Assembly: GCF_023520895.1 (NCBI RefSeq)
Contig: NZ_CP026029.1
Span: 5,952,001-6,016,000, forward strand
Direction of reading: 5' to 3'
Length of the DNA: 64,000 nucleotides
Source: Paenibacillus sp. PK3_47
GTDB taxonomy: Bacteria; Bacillota; Bacilli; Paenibacillales; Paenibacillaceae
The position numbers were made by a program, and so were the translations under genes. Positions 56,100-64,000 of this stretch are shown here, in pieces. How positions within the stretch are numbered: position 1 is the stretch's first letter; every line of letters starts with the position of its first letter. A model generated the notes under the pieces. It searched no databases. It saw only the letters and a list, made by a program, of their open reading frames with translations, and was not told the origin of the DNA.

Positions 56100-56124
56100 A
56101 ATCATTCATAACGGGGGAATCACT

Positions 56125-57144
56125 ATGTGGAACAAATCGAGATCTAAAGCACTTATTCTTCTCACTTCACTGATGCTGCTCCTAACTGCCTGCGGCAACA
56201 ATTCGGAAGCCGGTACGGCAGAGGGCCAAGGGGCAGAGGGTACGGGCTCCGGCGAACTTAAAAAGGTTGTACTGAGATTAAAGTGGATTCACCAGGCGCA
56301 GTTTGCCGGTTTTTATACCGCCGTTGAGAAAGGATTTTACAAGGATGCGGGGCTGGATGTGGAGATTCGTCCGGGAGGCTCGGATTTTCCGGCAGTACAG
56401 ATGGTTGCTTCAGGCAGTGAAGAGTTCGGGGTAACCGGTGCTGACCAAATTATTATCGGAAGAGAAAAAGGTGTACCGGTCAAAGCATTGTCCGCGATTT
56501 ACCGCAAAACACCGTTTGTGATGTTCGCCCTTAAAGAATCAGGCATTACATCGATGGAAGACCTGGTCGGCGAAAAGGTAGGCATCAAGCTTGGCGGCAA
56601 CGAAGAGCTTACCTTCCGGGCGATGGAGAGAAGTGCGGGCATCGAAACTTCGCAAATCGAAGAGATGCCGATCAAATATGACCTTAGCCCGCTGTTGACG
56701 GGTCAAGTCAAAGCCTGGCCGGGATATGTTATCAATGAAGTGCTGGCTGTGCAAGAGCAAGGCAAGGAAGTCAATATTATCGATCCGAATGACTATGGCA
56801 TCAATTTTTATGCTGATACCCTGTTCACAACAGAATCAGTGATTGAGAAAGACCCGGAGATGGTCCGCAATTTCGTACAGGCATCCATGAAGGGCTGGGA
56901 TTATGCAATCAACAATCCTGAGGAAGCGGCTGAATTCGGTCTGAAATATGGCGAAAAGCTTGATCTGGAGCATGAAGTTAACATGATGAAAGCCAGTATC
57001 CCGCTGCTGGAGCCGGCGAAGCTTCCGCTGGGTTCCATGGAAGAGTCTGCCTGGGCAACACTGCAGCAGAATCTGATCGACCTTGACTTTGTAAAAAAAG
57101 AGCAGGATCTGGGATCCCTCTTCACCAATGAATATCTGGAATAG
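56125..57144 (+). CDS. ABC transporter substrate-binding lipoprotein (NMT1/THI5-like)
   Basis: 339 aa from ATG 56125, after CGGGGGAATCACT. A lipoprotein signal ends at LLLTAC (Cys about 23). The periplasmic-binding fold of the SsuA/THI5 type starts VVLRLKWIHQAQFAGFYTAV and has GADQIIIGREKGVPVKALSA. Relatives bind pyrimidine precursors, riboflavin or s-triazines. Because cyanuric acid enzymes surround it, it most likely captures cyanuric acid, biuret or a related ureide outside the cell. Confidence 0.85.
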   Translation: MWNKSRSKALILLTSLMLLLTACGNNSEAGTAEGQGAEGTGSGELKKVVLRLKWIHQAQFAGFYTAVEKGFYKDAGLDVEIRPGGSDFPAVQMVASGSEEFGVTGADQIIIGREKGVPVKALSAIYRKTPFVMFALKESGITSMEDLVGEKVGIKLGGNEELTFRAMERSAGIETSQIEEMPIKYDLSPLLTGQVKAWPGYVINEVLAVQEQGKEVNIIDPNDYGINFYADTLFTTESVIEKDPEMVRNFVQASMKGWDYAINNPEEAAEFGLKYGEKLDLEHEVNMMKASIPLLEPAKLPLGSMEESAWATLQQNLIDLDFVKKEQDLGSLFTNEYLE

Positions 57145-57157
57145 GGAGTGAATGGGT

Positions 57158-57967
57158 ATGACAACAGCGATCAAAAAACAGATGGATTCCACCCCTGTGC
57201 GGAATCCCGGTACCCGGGAAGTTATGCTGTCCTTGCGTAATTGCTCCCTTTCATTCGGCAATGTGCCTGTCCTTAACGATGTCAGCCTTGATGTATACCG
57301 CAATGAGTTCATTTCCATTCTTGGACCGAGCGGCTGCGGCAAATCAACGACACTGCGGCTGATGCTGCGCCTGCTGAACCCGGAAGGAGGCGGGGAAGTG
57401 CAGTATTCCTCTCCTGACCTTTCACTCGGCATGGTATTCCAGAAGCCTGTCCTTATGCCTTGGCTTAGTGCACTGCAGAATGTAATGCTTCCTCTGGAAC
57501 TCGGAGAGAACAAGAAATTCAGCAAGCAGGAAGCACGGGAGAAGGCGGAGAGTGCGCTGCGGCTGGTTGGACTCCAGGATTTCCTGAACCATTTCCCGCA
57601 TCAGCTAAGCGGAGGGATGCAGCAGCGGGCAGCAATTGCCAGGGCACTGGCCGCTGATCCGACGGTGCTGCTGATGGATGAGCCGTTCGGCGCACTGGAT
57701 GAGCTGACCCGTGAGAAGCTGAATTTTGAATTATTGCGGTTGTGGGAGAGTCCGGAAACGAGCCTCAGCAGCATCGTGATGGTTACCCATTCCCTGCAGG
57801 AATCCGTGCTGTTGTCTGACCGGGTAGTGATGATGTCACCCCGCCCTGCCGGAGTAACCGATATTATTCCGGTGCCGCTGCCTTCGCCGCGTGAAGCAGG
57901 AATGGAAGAGCTGCCGGAATTCCATCAGACCGTGAAGGAACTGAGAAAGCGGGTGAAGCACCTATGA
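57158..57967 (+). CDS. ABC transporter ATP-binding protein (nitrate/taurine type)
   Basis: 269 aa. ATG 57158 has GGGAG 9 nt upstream; ATG 57152 is too close to it. Walker A GPSGCGKST, signature LSGGMQQR, Walker B LLMDEPFGALDELTR and VTHSLQES are present. It powers import by the permease at 57964, whose start overlaps it by 4 nt. A gap after the Walker A region (NPEGGGEVQYSSPD) is shorter than usual, but the ATPase appears complete. Confidence 0.88.
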   Translation: MTTAIKKQMDSTPVRNPGTREVMLSLRNCSLSFGNVPVLNDVSLDVYRNEFISILGPSGCGKSTTLRLMLRLLNPEGGGEVQYSSPDLSLGMVFQKPVLMPWLSALQNVMLPLELGENKKFSKQEAREKAESALRLVGLQDFLNHFPHQLSGGMQQRAAIARALAADPTVLLMDEPFGALDELTREKLNFELLRLWESPETSLSSIVMVTHSLQESVLLSDRVVMMSPRPAGVTDIIPVPLPSPREAGMEELPEFHQTVKELRKRVKHL

Positions 57968-58716
57968 CAGCCAAAATCAAAGATGGCATGTATCCGGTCA
58001 CGTTTACGCTCGGCTTCCTGATTTTGTGGGAACTGGCCGTGCGGCTCCTGTCGATTCCAATGTATTTGCTGCCTTCACCGACCCAGGTCATTTCGGCAAT
58101 CGACGGTTCACTGTGGTCACATACGCTGGTTACGCTCGGTGAATCGCTGGCCGGATTTATCCTGGCCAACATTCTGGGTCTTGTCACCGCCATTATTTTT
58201 GTACATTCCAAGCCGATTGAGAAAGGGATGTTCCCGCTCGCGATAGCTCTGAAGACTACACCGCTGGTTGCGCTGGCTCCTCTTCTCGTAGTCTGGCTGG
58301 GCACCGGTTATTCGTCGAAAGTGATCGCCTCCATGCTGATCTGCTTCTTCCCGATTCTGGTGAACAGTGTCAAAGGCCTCAAGGCCATTGAATATGAAGC
58401 ATGGGAATTGTTCTCCACTTATAAAGGGACCAAAAGTGAAATCTTCTGGAAGCTGCGGCTGCCGACCAGCCTGCCTTATATCTTCTCCGCTTTGAAAATT
58501 TCCACCTCGCTTGCCATTGTCGGAGCGATCGTCGGAGAATTTGTCGGAGCGAACAAAGGCCTAGGCTATGTGGTGCTCGTTTCTTCCTATCATATGGACA
58601 CTCCGGTGATGTTCTCGGCCATTATTGCTTCGGCGCTGTGCGGTCTGCTGCTGTTCTGGTGTATCGGGCTGCTGGAGAAAAAGGTTATTTTCTGGACAAG
58701 GAGCGATGATCTGTGA
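57964..58716 (+). CDS. ABC transporter permease (SsuC/TauC type)
   Basis: 250 aa with six membrane helices. The EAA loop that contacts the ATPase is EAWELFSTYKGTKSEIFWKLRLPTS near residue 145. ATG overlaps the previous stop (ATGA). With its neighbours it forms a full importer, probably for cyanuric acid or a degradation product. Confidence 0.88.
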   Translation: MTAKIKDGMYPVTFTLGFLILWELAVRLLSIPMYLLPSPTQVISAIDGSLWSHTLVTLGESLAGFILANILGLVTAIIFVHSKPIEKGMFPLAIALKTTPLVALAPLLVVWLGTGYSSKVIASMLICFFPILVNSVKGLKAIEYEAWELFSTYKGTKSEIFWKLRLPTSLPYIFSALKISTSLAIVGAIVGEFVGANKGLGYVVLVSSYHMDTPVMFSAIIASALCGLLLFWCIGLLEKKVIFWTRSDDL

Positions 58717-59783
58717 TGAAATGCTCGGTGATCAAAATCCCTGCTGGTGCTCCGCATGACATGTCGGGCCTGCAGGCGTCGATAAAAGAGGGGCTCTTCC
58801 GGCCGGAAGAGGTTGTTGCTGTGCTGGGCAAGACAGAAGGAAACGGCTGTGTTAACGATTTTACAAGGGGCTACGCTGTAATGGCGTTGAAGAATTTCTT
58901 TGCCGAGTCGTTGAACGGGCAGGCTGCAGATATTTCGTATGTGATGTCCGGCGGAACGGAAGGTGTGCTCAGTCCGCATTTCACAGTCATCAGCCGCAGC
59001 GGCGGTCCCGAAAAGGGTGTTGAAGGTGCTGGCCTAAAGTCACTCGCCATCGGCGTTGCCAGAACCCGCGCGTTCCTTCCGGAGGAGCTGGGCCGGCTCA
59101 GTCAGGTGGATGAAGTGGCGGATGCTGTAGCCCAGGCTGTGCTGGATGCCGGAATTACCTCGGCTGAGGATGTACACTTTGTGCAGATCAAATGCCCGCT
59201 GCTTACCGCAGAGCAAATATATGAGGCTCACGGCCGTCAGGCATCGCTCGTTACGGAAGATACATATAAATCCATGGGGTATTCCCGCGGTGCTTCCGCA
59301 TTGGGAGCAGCCGTTGCGCTGGGCGAAGTGGAGCGGTCTGCACTTGGCGAAGAAGATATATGTGTGAACTGGGATAAATTCAGTGCGGTGGCTTCCACTT
59401 CCGCCGGCAGCGAGCTGTCCTGCTGTGAGGTCATTGTTTTTGGCAACTCGTTATCTGCGGAAGGACCTTATCATATCGATCACGCGGTCATGAAAGATGC
59501 GATCGACGGCGCGGCGCTTCAGGGACTGCTGGAACGCTATCCCGGAGATGAGCTGGTGCAGGTTCTGGCCAAAGCCGAAGCGGATCCGGATGGAGTCATC
59601 CGCGGACGTCGTCATATCATGCTGGATGATTCCGATATCAACCATACCCGGCATGCACGGGCTGTTGTCGGCGGCGTGCTGGCTTATGTCGGAGGTGATC
59701 CGATGATTTACGTATCCGGCGGCGGCGAGCATCAGGGTCCAAAAGGCGGAGGGCCGGTAGCGGCTGTGTTCAGACGTAGATAG
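58716..59783 (+). CDS. atzD: Cyanuric acid amidohydrolase (ring-opening)
   Basis: 355 aa. ATG 58716 overlaps the permease stop; a GTG at 58713 has better spacing from AAGGAG. The three-domain AtzD/barbiturase fold shows its Lys-Ser dyads: Lys39 (LGKTEGNGC) with Ser78 (VMSGGTEG), QIKCPLLTAE with ASTSAGSELS, and AKAEADPDGV with VSGGGEHQGP. Near the end is the metal-site motif MLDDSDINHTRHARAV. It opens cyanuric acid to carboxybiuret, which loses CO2 to give biuret. The alternative, barbiturase, is less likely given the downstream enzymes. Confidence 0.93.
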   Translation: MKCSVIKIPAGAPHDMSGLQASIKEGLFRPEEVVAVLGKTEGNGCVNDFTRGYAVMALKNFFAESLNGQAADISYVMSGGTEGVLSPHFTVISRSGGPEKGVEGAGLKSLAIGVARTRAFLPEELGRLSQVDEVADAVAQAVLDAGITSAEDVHFVQIKCPLLTAEQIYEAHGRQASLVTEDTYKSMGYSRGASALGAAVALGEVERSALGEEDICVNWDKFSAVASTSAGSELSCCEVIVFGNSLSAEGPYHIDHAVMKDAIDGAALQGLLERYPGDELVQVLAKAEADPDGVIRGRRHIMLDDSDINHTRHARAVVGGVLAYVGGDPMIYVSGGGEHQGPKGGGPVAAVFRRR

Positions 59784-59838
59784 AGCATTTTTTATCCAAA
59801 AGAAAACCTATAACCTATACATCATGGAGGAATCAATT

Positions 59839-60270
59839 ATGCATACAAAGGAAACGGAAGTGCTGACAGCGGCGGAAATGACATGGGAGTTAATGCCGAA
59901 TCATATTGAGCTGTATCACCGTGAGATTGTATCAGCGGAGCAGGCGGACCGCCTGGGCATCCGGATGAGCTCGATTCTGTGGGAGAAGCTGGGGGTCGGC
60001 GGCCAGGTCGTTCCGCATTATCATGATGTGGTGGAAATTATTCATATTACTGTAGGTCAGGTCAAGCTCCTGTGTGACGGTGAATGGTACAGCTACCGTG
60101 CCGGGGACACCTTCCATGTGCCTGCCAATGTAGTCCATTCTGTGGCAAACGTAGGCGATACGCCGTCTGAGCAGATCAGTATTTTTGTCCCGGCTGAGGC
60201 GGATGTGCCGGTAAACAGCTTTTTTGGCACAACTCTGATCGAGGATATTTATTCTTCCAAGCTAAAGTAA
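59839..60270 (+). CDS. Small cupin-domain protein
   Basis: 143 aa from ATG 59839, 8 nt after GGAGG. A single cupin barrel is seen with metal-binding His: VVPHYHDVVEIIHITVGQVK, then YRAGDTFHVPANVVHSVANVG. Its reaction is unknown. The place between cyanuric acid amidohydrolase and the PucR regulator suggests a role in this pathway, perhaps as a sensor, decarboxylase helper or ureidoglycolate-type enzyme. That is inference only. Confidence 0.8.
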   Translation: MHTKETEVLTAAEMTWELMPNHIELYHREIVSAEQADRLGIRMSSILWEKLGVGGQVVPHYHDVVEIIHITVGQVKLLCDGEWYSYRAGDTFHVPANVVHSVANVGDTPSEQISIFVPAEADVPVNSFFGTTLIEDIYSSKLK

Positions 60271-60283
60271 AGGCGGCGGAGCC

Positions 60284-61921
60284 ATGGGCAGCAATGTAAT
60301 CACAGGATTGACCTGCAGCGATATACTGCTGATTCCCGATCTTAAGGAAGCGGTTGTTCTGGCCGGAGCAACTGGTCTGGGACGTTACATTAACCGTGTA
60401 AATGTCATGGAAGTTCCCGATGTCATTGACTGGGTCCGCCCGGGAGAGTTTCTGATCACCAGCGGCTTTCCTTTTCACGGACAGCCGGAGCTGATTGCAG
60501 AGATTATTCCCCAGCTGAACCAGAAAGGGGTCTCCGCACTGGGGATCAAAACCAAGCGCTATATCGATGAGGTTCCGGCGCGGGCACTGGAGCTTGCAGA
60601 CCAGCTGGGCTTTCCAATCTTTGAGCTCCCGGCTGCCGCTTCGTTCTCTGATGTCGTGAGGGATATTATGGAACGGGTACTGGTGCAGGAGGCGAGAGAG
60701 CTCTCCCAGCTGCAGAGCCGCTTTCAAAAGCTGTCCAAACAGCTTCTCCATGGAGACGGTATTGAGGATTTCCTGCAGTCGCTGGATGCCATGCTGCACA
60801 ATCCGATCGTACTGCTGGATGATACAGATCAGGTCTTTTGCTCTCCGCAGGCGGAGGAGCTGCAGCTGTCTGAGCAGCTTCCGGCATGGATGCAGCTGCG
60901 ACAGGAAGGGAGCCTCGGGATCACTTTCCTGACCGTCGGGGACCGGCGTATCCGAGCTTATGTCTCGGCGGTCAATGACAAGGGAGTAGATCAGTGCCTG
61001 CTGGTGCTGCTGGAGTGGAACCGTGAACTTTCGGTAGTCGATCAGCTGACGGTTGATAGGGTAGGCGTGCTGGTCGGCCTGGAGATGATCAATGCCGGAG
61101 CCCGCCGGGAAGTTGAACTCAAGTATGTCGACCAGTTTCTGCAGGACTGGATCAGCGGCCGGATTGCGGCTGCGGAGGACCTGAAGCTGCGCGCTGAAGC
61201 CTGCGGCTGTCCCCTTGCCGAACGTCCTCTGCGTGCGGTGACGGTCGGCTGGCTGGAAGAAAAGCCGGAGCTTAAACATCTGCAGCAAGCGGTAAAGCGG
61301 GTGCGGGCCAGAGCTGATCTGCAGCATGTGAAGCTGACCATCCTCGAGGGAGAGCTGGTTCTGACTGTTCCGGAACAGCCGGATCTCACGCTCGAGGATA
61401 CACTTGGGCGCCTGCTCGCGGAGCTGAACCGGACGTTTGCCAAGGAAAACTGTGCCTTCTGTATCGGGGATCTGGCGGATGGTCCGGATCAGGTCCGTTT
61501 CAGCTATGAATCTGCCCGGAAAATTGCCCGGATCCGCGAAATCAGCGGTTATGCCGGCCCTTATGTGGATTACCGGAAGCTGGGCGTCTTCCGGCTGCTG
61601 TACCATTTACCCGAGCTTGCCGAGGTCGGCGAGTACAGGGACCAGTATATAGTTCCGCTGCTGGAGTATGACAGCAGACATAACGCCTCATTACTGCAGA
61701 CTCTGCAGCTGTATTTCAAGTGTAACCGTAATATCAAACGGACCTCTGCCGAGCTGTTCACCCACTACAATACAGTCAACTACAGAATAGACCGGGCCTG
61801 CGAGCTGCTGGGGTTAAGCCAGGACGACGGTGACGACATGCTGGAGCTGCAGCTGGCGCTTAAGCTGCATGAGATGGGAAGAGGAAGCATGCTGCGTATG
61901 GAACCGCAGAGAAGGAGATGA
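60284..61921 (+). CDS. PucR-family transcriptional regulator
   Basis: 545 aa, 13 nt after the cupin gene. The N-terminal purine-catabolism domain (LTCSDILLIPDLKEAVVLAG, VNVMEVPDVIDWVRPGEFLI) is followed by a middle GGDEF-like region and a C-terminal PucR helix-turn-helix (LLQTLQLYFKCNRNIKRTSA, LFTHYNTVNYRIDRACELL). PucR proteins activate purine or ureide breakdown when substrate is present. It probably activates this operon in response to cyanuric acid or allophanate. An antisense open frame of 476 codons over it is a shadow. Confidence 0.9.
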   Translation: MGSNVITGLTCSDILLIPDLKEAVVLAGATGLGRYINRVNVMEVPDVIDWVRPGEFLITSGFPFHGQPELIAEIIPQLNQKGVSALGIKTKRYIDEVPARALELADQLGFPIFELPAAASFSDVVRDIMERVLVQEARELSQLQSRFQKLSKQLLHGDGIEDFLQSLDAMLHNPIVLLDDTDQVFCSPQAEELQLSEQLPAWMQLRQEGSLGITFLTVGDRRIRAYVSAVNDKGVDQCLLVLLEWNRELSVVDQLTVDRVGVLVGLEMINAGARREVELKYVDQFLQDWISGRIAAAEDLKLRAEACGCPLAERPLRAVTVGWLEEKPELKHLQQAVKRVRARADLQHVKLTILEGELVLTVPEQPDLTLEDTLGRLLAELNRTFAKENCAFCIGDLADGPDQVRFSYESARKIARIREISGYAGPYVDYRKLGVFRLLYHLPELAEVGEYRDQYIVPLLEYDSRHNASLLQTLQLYFKCNRNIKRTSAELFTHYNTVNYRIDRACELLGLSQDDGDDMLELQLALKLHEMGRGSMLRMEPQRRR

Positions 61922-61927
61922 AGCATT

Positions 61928-63715
61928 ATGCCAACGAGAACAAAGTTTCCCGCCAAGCTGACCGCCGGCTGGCTGCGCGGACAATATTTAAGCGGTGCGC
62001 TTGAACCGGAGGCAGTCATCCGGGAAATCATCAGCCGTGCCGGACGTGACGCGGAAATGAACATCTGGATTGAAGCTCCCGCTGAGGTTCATATCCGTCC
62101 TTATCTGGAGGCATTGAAAGAGCTGGATCCACAGAGCCATCCGCTGTGGGGGATTCCATTCGCGGTTAAGGATAACATCGATGTTAAGGGACTGCCGACA
62201 ACGGCAGCTTGTCCCGACTATGCTTATCAGCCGGATGAAGATGCGTCAGTTGTTGCAAGGTTAATTGCTGCCGGAGCTATTCCTGTCGGCAAAAGCAATC
62301 TTGACCAGTTCGCCACCGGACTTGTCGGAGTGCGCAGCCCGTACGGCGAGGCGCATAACGCCCTGCGGCCGGAATATATCAGCGGCGGCTCCAGCGCCGG
62401 TTCGGCTGTGGCTGTAGCGAGAGGCCAGGCGGTGTTCAGCCTGGGCACGGATACCGCCGGCTCGGGCCGTGTGCCGGCGGCGCTGAACGGGCTGGTCGGC
62501 TATAAGCCCAGCCTTGGCGCCTGGCCGGTGCGGGGTGTCGTACCGGCTTGTGCCAGCCTCGATTGTGTGACTGTATTTGCACACAATCTGGAGGATGCCC
62601 TCGAGGTGGACCGTGCAGCGCGAGGTCTCGATGAGGCGGATCCGTGGTCGCGTGCTGTGGAGCGAATGCCCGCCGGTCTTCCTGCGAAGGTTCTGCTTCC
62701 GGAGTCCCCGCTCTACTTCTATGGCCCTCATGCCGCTGAGTACCGCCTGGCCTGGGATCAGGCGGAAGCAGCAGTTCAGGCATTAGGACTGCCGGTGGAA
62801 CGGGTGGACTGCACGTTGTTTTTTGAAGCGGCATCCATCCTGTACGATGGTCCCTGGGTAGCCGAACGCTGGGCCGGTCTGGGTGAGTTCGTAGAGAATC
62901 ACCGGGAGGCTGTACTGCCGGTGACAGAGGCAATTCTGTCCTCCGGAGCGGCGGAACGTCACACTGCAGCCAGCCTGTTCCAGGTGATGCACCGGCTGCA
63001 GCGTTATAAGCGGGAAGCGGAGCTGCTGCTGCAGGATGCGGTGCTGGTGCTTCCAACCTGCGGCGGAACATGGACCCGGGAGCAGGTTGCTGCGAATCCG
63101 GTTGGTGCCAATTCCGATATGGGACGGTATACCAATCACTGCAACCTGCTCGATCTCTCGGCAGTAGCTGTGCCGGCTGGAGAAGCGGATAGGGATCTGC
63201 CGTTCGGCATTACAATGTTCGCGCTTGCGGACAGCGAACATCTGCTGGCAGGAGCAGCTGCACGGTTTCTTGCAGAGGGCGATTTGCGGGAAGTCACTGA
63301 TGCTGATGCTGCTGATGCTGAGACAGCTTCTTCGGGCATGATTACGCTGGCAGTCTGCGGACTCCACATGCGCGGGTTCCCGCTGGAGAAGCAGATGCTA
63401 GAGCATGGCGCCCGTTTCTGGCAGGAAGCGCGGACGGCCCCGTGCTACGAGCTTGTTAAGCTTCAGACGGAGCCGGCCAAGCCAGGACTGCTCAGACAAG
63501 ACAGCGGAGGCAGCTCGGTCGAGCTTGAACTGTGGCGGATGCCGGCGGAGTCGCTGGGATCATTCGCGTCGCTCATTCCTGCCCCGCTGGGGCTTGGCCG
63601 GGTAGCGCTGGAAGACGGCCGGGAAGTGACCGGCTTCATCTGCGAAGGTTACGCCGCAGCCGCAGCCGAGAATATTACGGCTTACGGCGGCTGGAGATAT
63701 TTGCCCGCTAATTGA
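61928..63715 (+). CDS. atzF: Allophanate hydrolase (amidase)
   Basis: 595 aa, ATG after AGAAGGAGATGAAGC. The N-terminal amidase domain has the Ser-cisSer-Lys triad: Lys81 (FAVKDNID), Ser155 (ISGGSSAGSA) and Ser179 (GTDTAGSGRVPA). A C-terminal domain of about 130 residues (LAVCGLHMRGFPLEKQML; GRVALEDGREVTGFICEGY) matches the AtzF C-domain. It turns allophanate into two ammonia and two CO2, ending the pathway. There is no biotin-dependent urea carboxylase beside it, so it serves biuret rather than urea. Confidence 0.93.
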   Translation: MPTRTKFPAKLTAGWLRGQYLSGALEPEAVIREIISRAGRDAEMNIWIEAPAEVHIRPYLEALKELDPQSHPLWGIPFAVKDNIDVKGLPTTAACPDYAYQPDEDASVVARLIAAGAIPVGKSNLDQFATGLVGVRSPYGEAHNALRPEYISGGSSAGSAVAVARGQAVFSLGTDTAGSGRVPAALNGLVGYKPSLGAWPVRGVVPACASLDCVTVFAHNLEDALEVDRAARGLDEADPWSRAVERMPAGLPAKVLLPESPLYFYGPHAAEYRLAWDQAEAAVQALGLPVERVDCTLFFEAASILYDGPWVAERWAGLGEFVENHREAVLPVTEAILSSGAAERHTAASLFQVMHRLQRYKREAELLLQDAVLVLPTCGGTWTREQVAANPVGANSDMGRYTNHCNLLDLSAVAVPAGEADRDLPFGITMFALADSEHLLAGAAARFLAEGDLREVTDADAADAETASSGMITLAVCGLHMRGFPLEKQMLEHGARFWQEARTAPCYELVKLQTEPAKPGLLRQDSGGSSVELELWRMPAESLGSFASLIPAPLGLGRVALEDGREVTGFICEGYAAAAAENITAYGGWRYLPAN

Positions 63716-63732
63716 ACTGATGGAGCGTATAA

Positions 63733-63769
63733 CACCCCGCAAGCAGAATGCTGCTTGTGGGGTGCTTTT
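63733..63769 (+). terminator. Terminator of the cyanuric acid operon
   Basis: CACCCCGCAAGCAG pairs with CTGCTTGTGGGGTG over AATG (one G-U), followed by CTTTTC. Confidence 0.9.
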
Positions 63770-63794
63770 CGTGGCAGAGGGGCAGACAGAATGC

Positions 63795-64000
63795 CTCCTT
63801 TACCCTCGTGGCAGCACAATGTACTCGATTTTTCGTGTACAAATGGCCCGTTTACCCTCGTGGCGGATCAATGTACTCGATTTTTCGTGTACAATTGGCC
63901 CGGTTGCCCTCGTGGCGGATCAATGTACTCGATTTTTCGTGTACAATTGGCCCGGTTGCCCTCGTGACGGATCAATGTACTCGATTTTTCGCGTACAATC
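63795..64000. repeat. 52-nt hairpin array, four units, runs off the window
   Basis: GTACTCGATTTTTCGTGTAC or a one-base variant starts at 63821, 63873, 63925 and 63977, 52 nt apart. Flanks read GGCCCGTTTACCCTCGTGGC. It follows the operon terminator and continues past base 64000. Confidence 0.9.

Noticed and set aside
60176-61606. 476-codon frame antisense to the PucR gene
   Set aside because: No recognisable domain; the plus strand encodes a complete PucR protein with clear motifs.

Overview
The window looks like a chromosomal segment of a Gram-positive, spore-forming Paenibacillus-type bacterium. This is inferred from strong AGGAGG-type ribosome binding sites, frequent TTG/GTG starts, roughly balanced base composition, a YheC/D-type ATP-grasp protein, NreABC and Rrf2/NsrR regulators, and long intergenic hairpin arrays. 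No rRNA or tRNA genes were seen. The species cannot be fixed from the sequence alone.

Layout. 0-6 kb: partial SDR gene, divergent TetR regulator, FGGY sugar kinase, a LysR remnant, and an MFS exporter divergent from an SgrR-like regulator. 6.1-6.9 kb: a 51-nt hairpin array and gene-free DNA. 6.9-10.4 kb: a manganese-type ABC importer (mntABCD). 10.4-13 kb: a conserved protein of unknown function, a macro-domain protein, an IS5-type transposase remnant, a small holin-like toxin with a probable antisense RNA, and a large imperfect hairpin element. 13-20.4 kb: beta-galactosidase with a divergent AraC regulator, a membrane protein of the YdjM/DUF457 type, a thioredoxin-reductase-like flavoprotein and a P-loop protein.

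20.4-43.4 kb is a coherent nitrate-respiration and nitrosative-stress island. A flavodiiron protein, its NADH:rubredoxin reductase and a rubredoxin form a split NorVW-like NO/O2 reductase. They are followed by a Crp/Fnr regulator, a DUF488 protein, flavohemoglobin (hmp), NsrR and a hemerythrin protein. Then come narGHJI, the oxygen/nitrate sensor system nreABC, a second hemerythrin protein, a NarK-type transporter carrying a C-terminal PAS domain, moeA, moaA, a solo acetolactate synthase and a YwiC-like protein. Tandem GC-rich palindromes resembling NreC boxes sit at the same distance from a -10-like hexamer in front of both narG and narK.

43.5-53.9 kb is mostly housekeeping and accessory: ATP-grasp, GNAT, PPOX flavoprotein, MFS transporter, ROK regulator, 5'(3')-nucleotidase, ABC exporter with an ArsR-like regulator and a 24-nt palindromic operator, and a secreted copper-amine-oxidase-N domain protein.

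55.4-63.7 kb is a complete cyanuric acid utilisation operon. It encodes biuret hydrolase, an ABC importer, cyanuric acid amidohydrolase, a small cupin, a PucR regulator and allophanate hydrolase. It is preceded by a perfect TnrA/GlnR-type box, which fits use of the s-triazine ring as a nitrogen source.

The most unusual signal is a family of intergenic tandem arrays with a strict 52-nt period: four arrays, about 34 units, one with 20 units and no length change. Each unit carries a hairpin core. A second array with a different sequence but the same design has a 51-nt period. No gene product explains them.
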